Shown piece by piece: positions 62,130-64,000 of a stretch of 64,000 nucleotides of DNA. This stretch comes from Ornithomonoglobus_A sp045532455 (GTDB lineage Bacteria; Bacillota; Clostridia; UBA1381): assembly GCA_045532455.1 (NCBI GenBank), contig JAZSFX010000005.1, positions 11,137 through 75,136 on the forward strand, read 5' to 3'. Below the pieces are notes generated by a model, which saw nothing but the letters and a program-made list of their open reading frames with translations, was not told the origin of the DNA and did no database searches. A program made the position numbers and the translations under genes. Each line of letters starts with the position of its first letter. Positions within the stretch are counted from its first letter, which is position 1.

Positions 62130-64000
62130 ATGAATAATTTCAAAAAGAGATTTCTTTCATCTATTTTAGCCTTTGCAATGGTTCTTACATCAGGATCATT
62201 TACAGTTTTTGCAGAAGCAGAAATTGTTGAAGATGGCATATATGCCGACAAATATGGTATAGAAGTTGAATACACAGCAACTCCGGATGCTTCTGATTAT
62301 GCTACATTAGAAGTTACAGAGATGGACGGTACAGCTGTTGAGTTTGCTACTCCAACTGTGGACGAAAACAATGTTCTTTGTATACACTTTAACGAACCTA
62401 TCACAGTTGGCGAGGACTACATTCTAAACATAAACGGTGCTAAAAAGAAGATAACAGTAGTTAAAGAATTTTTTGAAGACTTTAACTCATTAGACTTTAC
62501 AACAAAAACAGGCGAAAACTACGAAACAATGACAGCATACAACGGAAGCACAGACGGTCTGTCTTGGGCTGTAGTTAATGCAGCAGGCAGTGGTACACCG
62601 AGAGGCGGATTCATCACAAGTGATAAGTTTGGCGCAACTGCAACAGACAAGAAGCTTGTGCTCTTTGGTGCAAACGCGAGATTTAACACAACAGCAAAGC
62701 CTACATGGCAGGATAAAGACGTAACCTTCTCGGCAGACACCGCCGTATACAATACAACGGGCGAAGGCACAACAAACACAGCGGTATATCTTGGCGGAAG
62801 CTATGAGTCTCAGGCAAACACATTTCTAATGTCAAATAACACATCGTATCTATCATCCGGATGCAGTGTTGGTGGAGCAACCGTTTCACACACTGAAGCT
62901 TTTGGCACAATAGCGGAATTTGATGCAACAACAGCATCATTTACAGATACAGATGAAAACGTTACTGACGCGAAAACTATTACACACGTAATAAGACAAA
63001 AGGCACAAACATACTACAGCGGTTACGCAGGCGAAGCAGGCGCGCTGACCTTTACAGGCGTACAAACAGCAAACTATTTAAAAAATGCTACAACAGGTTT
63101 TGGTGTTAAAAACAACAAGGACAACACACTAACAGTTGTAGATAACCTTCTTGTTACATCATGCGTAGTTGAAGAATATATAGATGCAGAACTTGTTGAA
63201 GATGGCATATATGCCGACAAATATGGTATAGAAATTGAATACACAGCAACTCCGCATGCTTCTGATTATGCTACATTGGAAGTTGTAGACTCAAAAGGCG
63301 AAGATGTTGCATTTACACCACAGGTTATTGATAACTTCCTTTATATACACTTCAACAGTCCTATCACAGTAGGTGAGCAATACATTCTTACTGTAAACGA
63401 TGTACAAAAGACTGTAAAAGTAGTTCAGGAATATAAAGAAGACTTTAACAGCGCAGACATTGCAGCTTATACAACAGCTATAGACGGAGACTTCTCAGCA
63501 TCTAATACAAACTATCCTAAATACACAAACAATGGCGTTGAATGGTGGCTTGTTGACTCAGGAGCCGGCGGTATGTATATTACACAAGATACAAACCTTG
63601 GCGCTTCAGCACAAGACCAAAAGCTTGTACTGTTTGGTTCAGGTGCAAGAATGAATTCATATTCTCAACTTTCATGGAGAGGCACAGATGTAACATTCTC
63701 AGCTGAAACAGAGTTGTATTATATTGACGAAACTGCAACAGCTCCAAACGGCTTCGTATCCACAGGAGACAGATACGAAGGCACAACCAACGCAAAAATT
63801 TACTCAATTTATGACCAAAAAGCAGACCTTTCTAACAATGCTACTATGGCGTTAGGAACAACAGTAGCGGGAACAATTGCAGGATTTACTGCAACAGATG
63901 GTAAATTCACAAGCGTAACAAAGGAGCCAACTCTTGCTACTTATGCAATAAGAACAAGAGCTACAGGTGATTATGTAGGATATGCAGATCTTGGCACAAG
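62130..64000 (+). CDS. Secreted modular protein, 3' end beyond window
   Basis: Open from the ATG at 62130 (AAAAGGAG upstream) to the window end, 623 codons without a stop. Signal peptide MNNFKKRFLSSILAFAMVL with a cut near VFAEA. Two modules of about 323 residues follow: each starts with GIYADKYGIEVEYTATP, goes on through an Ig-like part (PITVGEDYILNINGA) and an EDFNS-type lectin-like domain. The first 90 bases of the modules are almost identical (from 62226 and 63195). Paralogue of the upstream 1040-residue protein; no enzyme motif. Confidence 0.75.
   Translation, partial: MNNFKKRFLSSILAFAMVLTSGSFTVFAEAEIVEDGIYADKYGIEVEYTATPDASDYATLEVTEMDGTAVEFATPTVDENNVLCIHFNEPITVGEDYILNINGAKKKITVVKEFFEDFNSLDFTTKTGENYETMTAYNGSTDGLSWAVVNAAGSGTPRGGFITSDKFGATATDKKLVLFGANARFNTTAKPTWQDKDVTFSADTAVYNTTGEGTTNTAVYLGGSYESQANTFLMSNNTSYLSSGCSVGGATVSHTEAFGTIAEFDATTASFTDTDENVTDAKTITHVIRQKAQTYYSGYAGEAGALTFTGVQTANYLKNATTGFGVKNNKDNTLTVVDNLLVTSCVVEEYIDAELVEDGIYADKYGIEIEYTATPHASDYATLEVVDSKGEDVAFTPQVIDNFLYIHFNSPITVGEQYILTVNDVQKTVKVVQEYKEDFNSADIAAYTTAIDGDFSASNTNYPKYTNNGVEWWLVDSGAGGMYITQDTNLGASAQDQKLVLFGSGARMNSYSQLSWRGTDVTFSAETELYYIDETATAPNGFVSTGDRYEGTTNAKIYSIYDQKADLSNNATMALGTTVAGTIAGFTATDGKFTSVTKEPTLATYAIRTRATGDYVGYADLGT

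Overview
The window comes from a low-GC, endospore-forming member of the Bacillota, most likely an anaerobic gut-type Clostridia lineage (inference). The evidence is a set of sporulation and germination genes (yqfC, yqfD, ylbJ-like, gerA/gerB/gerC, ricT), a 2[4Fe-4S] ferredoxin, an FprA flavodiiron protein, HemZ, the divIVA-sepF-ylm cluster and a single-chain glycyl-tRNA synthetase. It contains the chromosomal replication origin region: dnaA and dnaN lie on the minus strand and flank an AT-rich stretch with DnaA boxes and TAG/TAA triplets (39.06-39.32 kb). parA, parB and two parS sites lie 9-14 kb to the right.

Layout. 0-5.3 kb: end of an amidohydrolase gene, an ATP-grasp-like enzyme, a monooxygenase, a clostripain-like lipoprotein that has lost both catalytic residues, and a ferredoxin. 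5.4-14.8 kb: ricT, rodA, divIVA, ylmH, sepF, yggS, an HlyD-like gene, a patatin gene and ftsH. 14.97-25.24 kb: an integrated mobile element in the 3' end of lysS. 25.2-38.9 kb: lysS, ylbJ-like, the yqfC-yqfD-phoH-ybeY-era-yqzL-recO run, an SDR gene, a DnaC/DnaI-like loader, hemZ, an MBL hydrolase and dnaN. 39-48.3 kb: oriC, dnaA, mscL, glyQS, fprA, a 53-codon membrane ORF and gerC-gerB-gerA. 48.4-53 kb: parA-parB-DUF4446-coiled-coil ORF-serS, closed by a 38-bp palindrome with a perfect parS core. 53-64 kb: two AraC regulators with sugar-metabolism genes, then two large secreted modular proteins, the second cut by the window end.

The mobile element (about 10.3 kb) is bounded by 30-bp direct repeats that both encode the last codons of LysS. 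It carries a tyrosine integrase, an excisionase, a CRESS-type Rep (HUH endonuclease plus superfamily 3 helicase), an FtsK/HerA-like ATPase, a membrane protein and a small unknown protein. Its cargo is an XRE regulator coupled to an OLD-like ATPase/TOPRIM protein (candidate phage defence), a secreted WG-repeat protein and a zinc-ribbon protein. Just upstream of rep is a 9-bp stem with the loop nonamer TAGTATTAC, the type of origin used by circular ssDNA viruses.

The chromosome outside the element is peppered with three families of palindromic repeats that mostly sit at gene ends. Family A is a roughly 95-nt palindrome placed just downstream of stop codons. Family B is a short hairpin that begins GTAGGG and whose stem changes from copy to copy while pairing is kept. 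Family C is a longer palindrome with two copies. One subclass of B lies in sense orientation 20-45 nt before the start codons of at least six genes, which looks like a leader element as well as a repeat. None of the three families was seen inside the mobile element.
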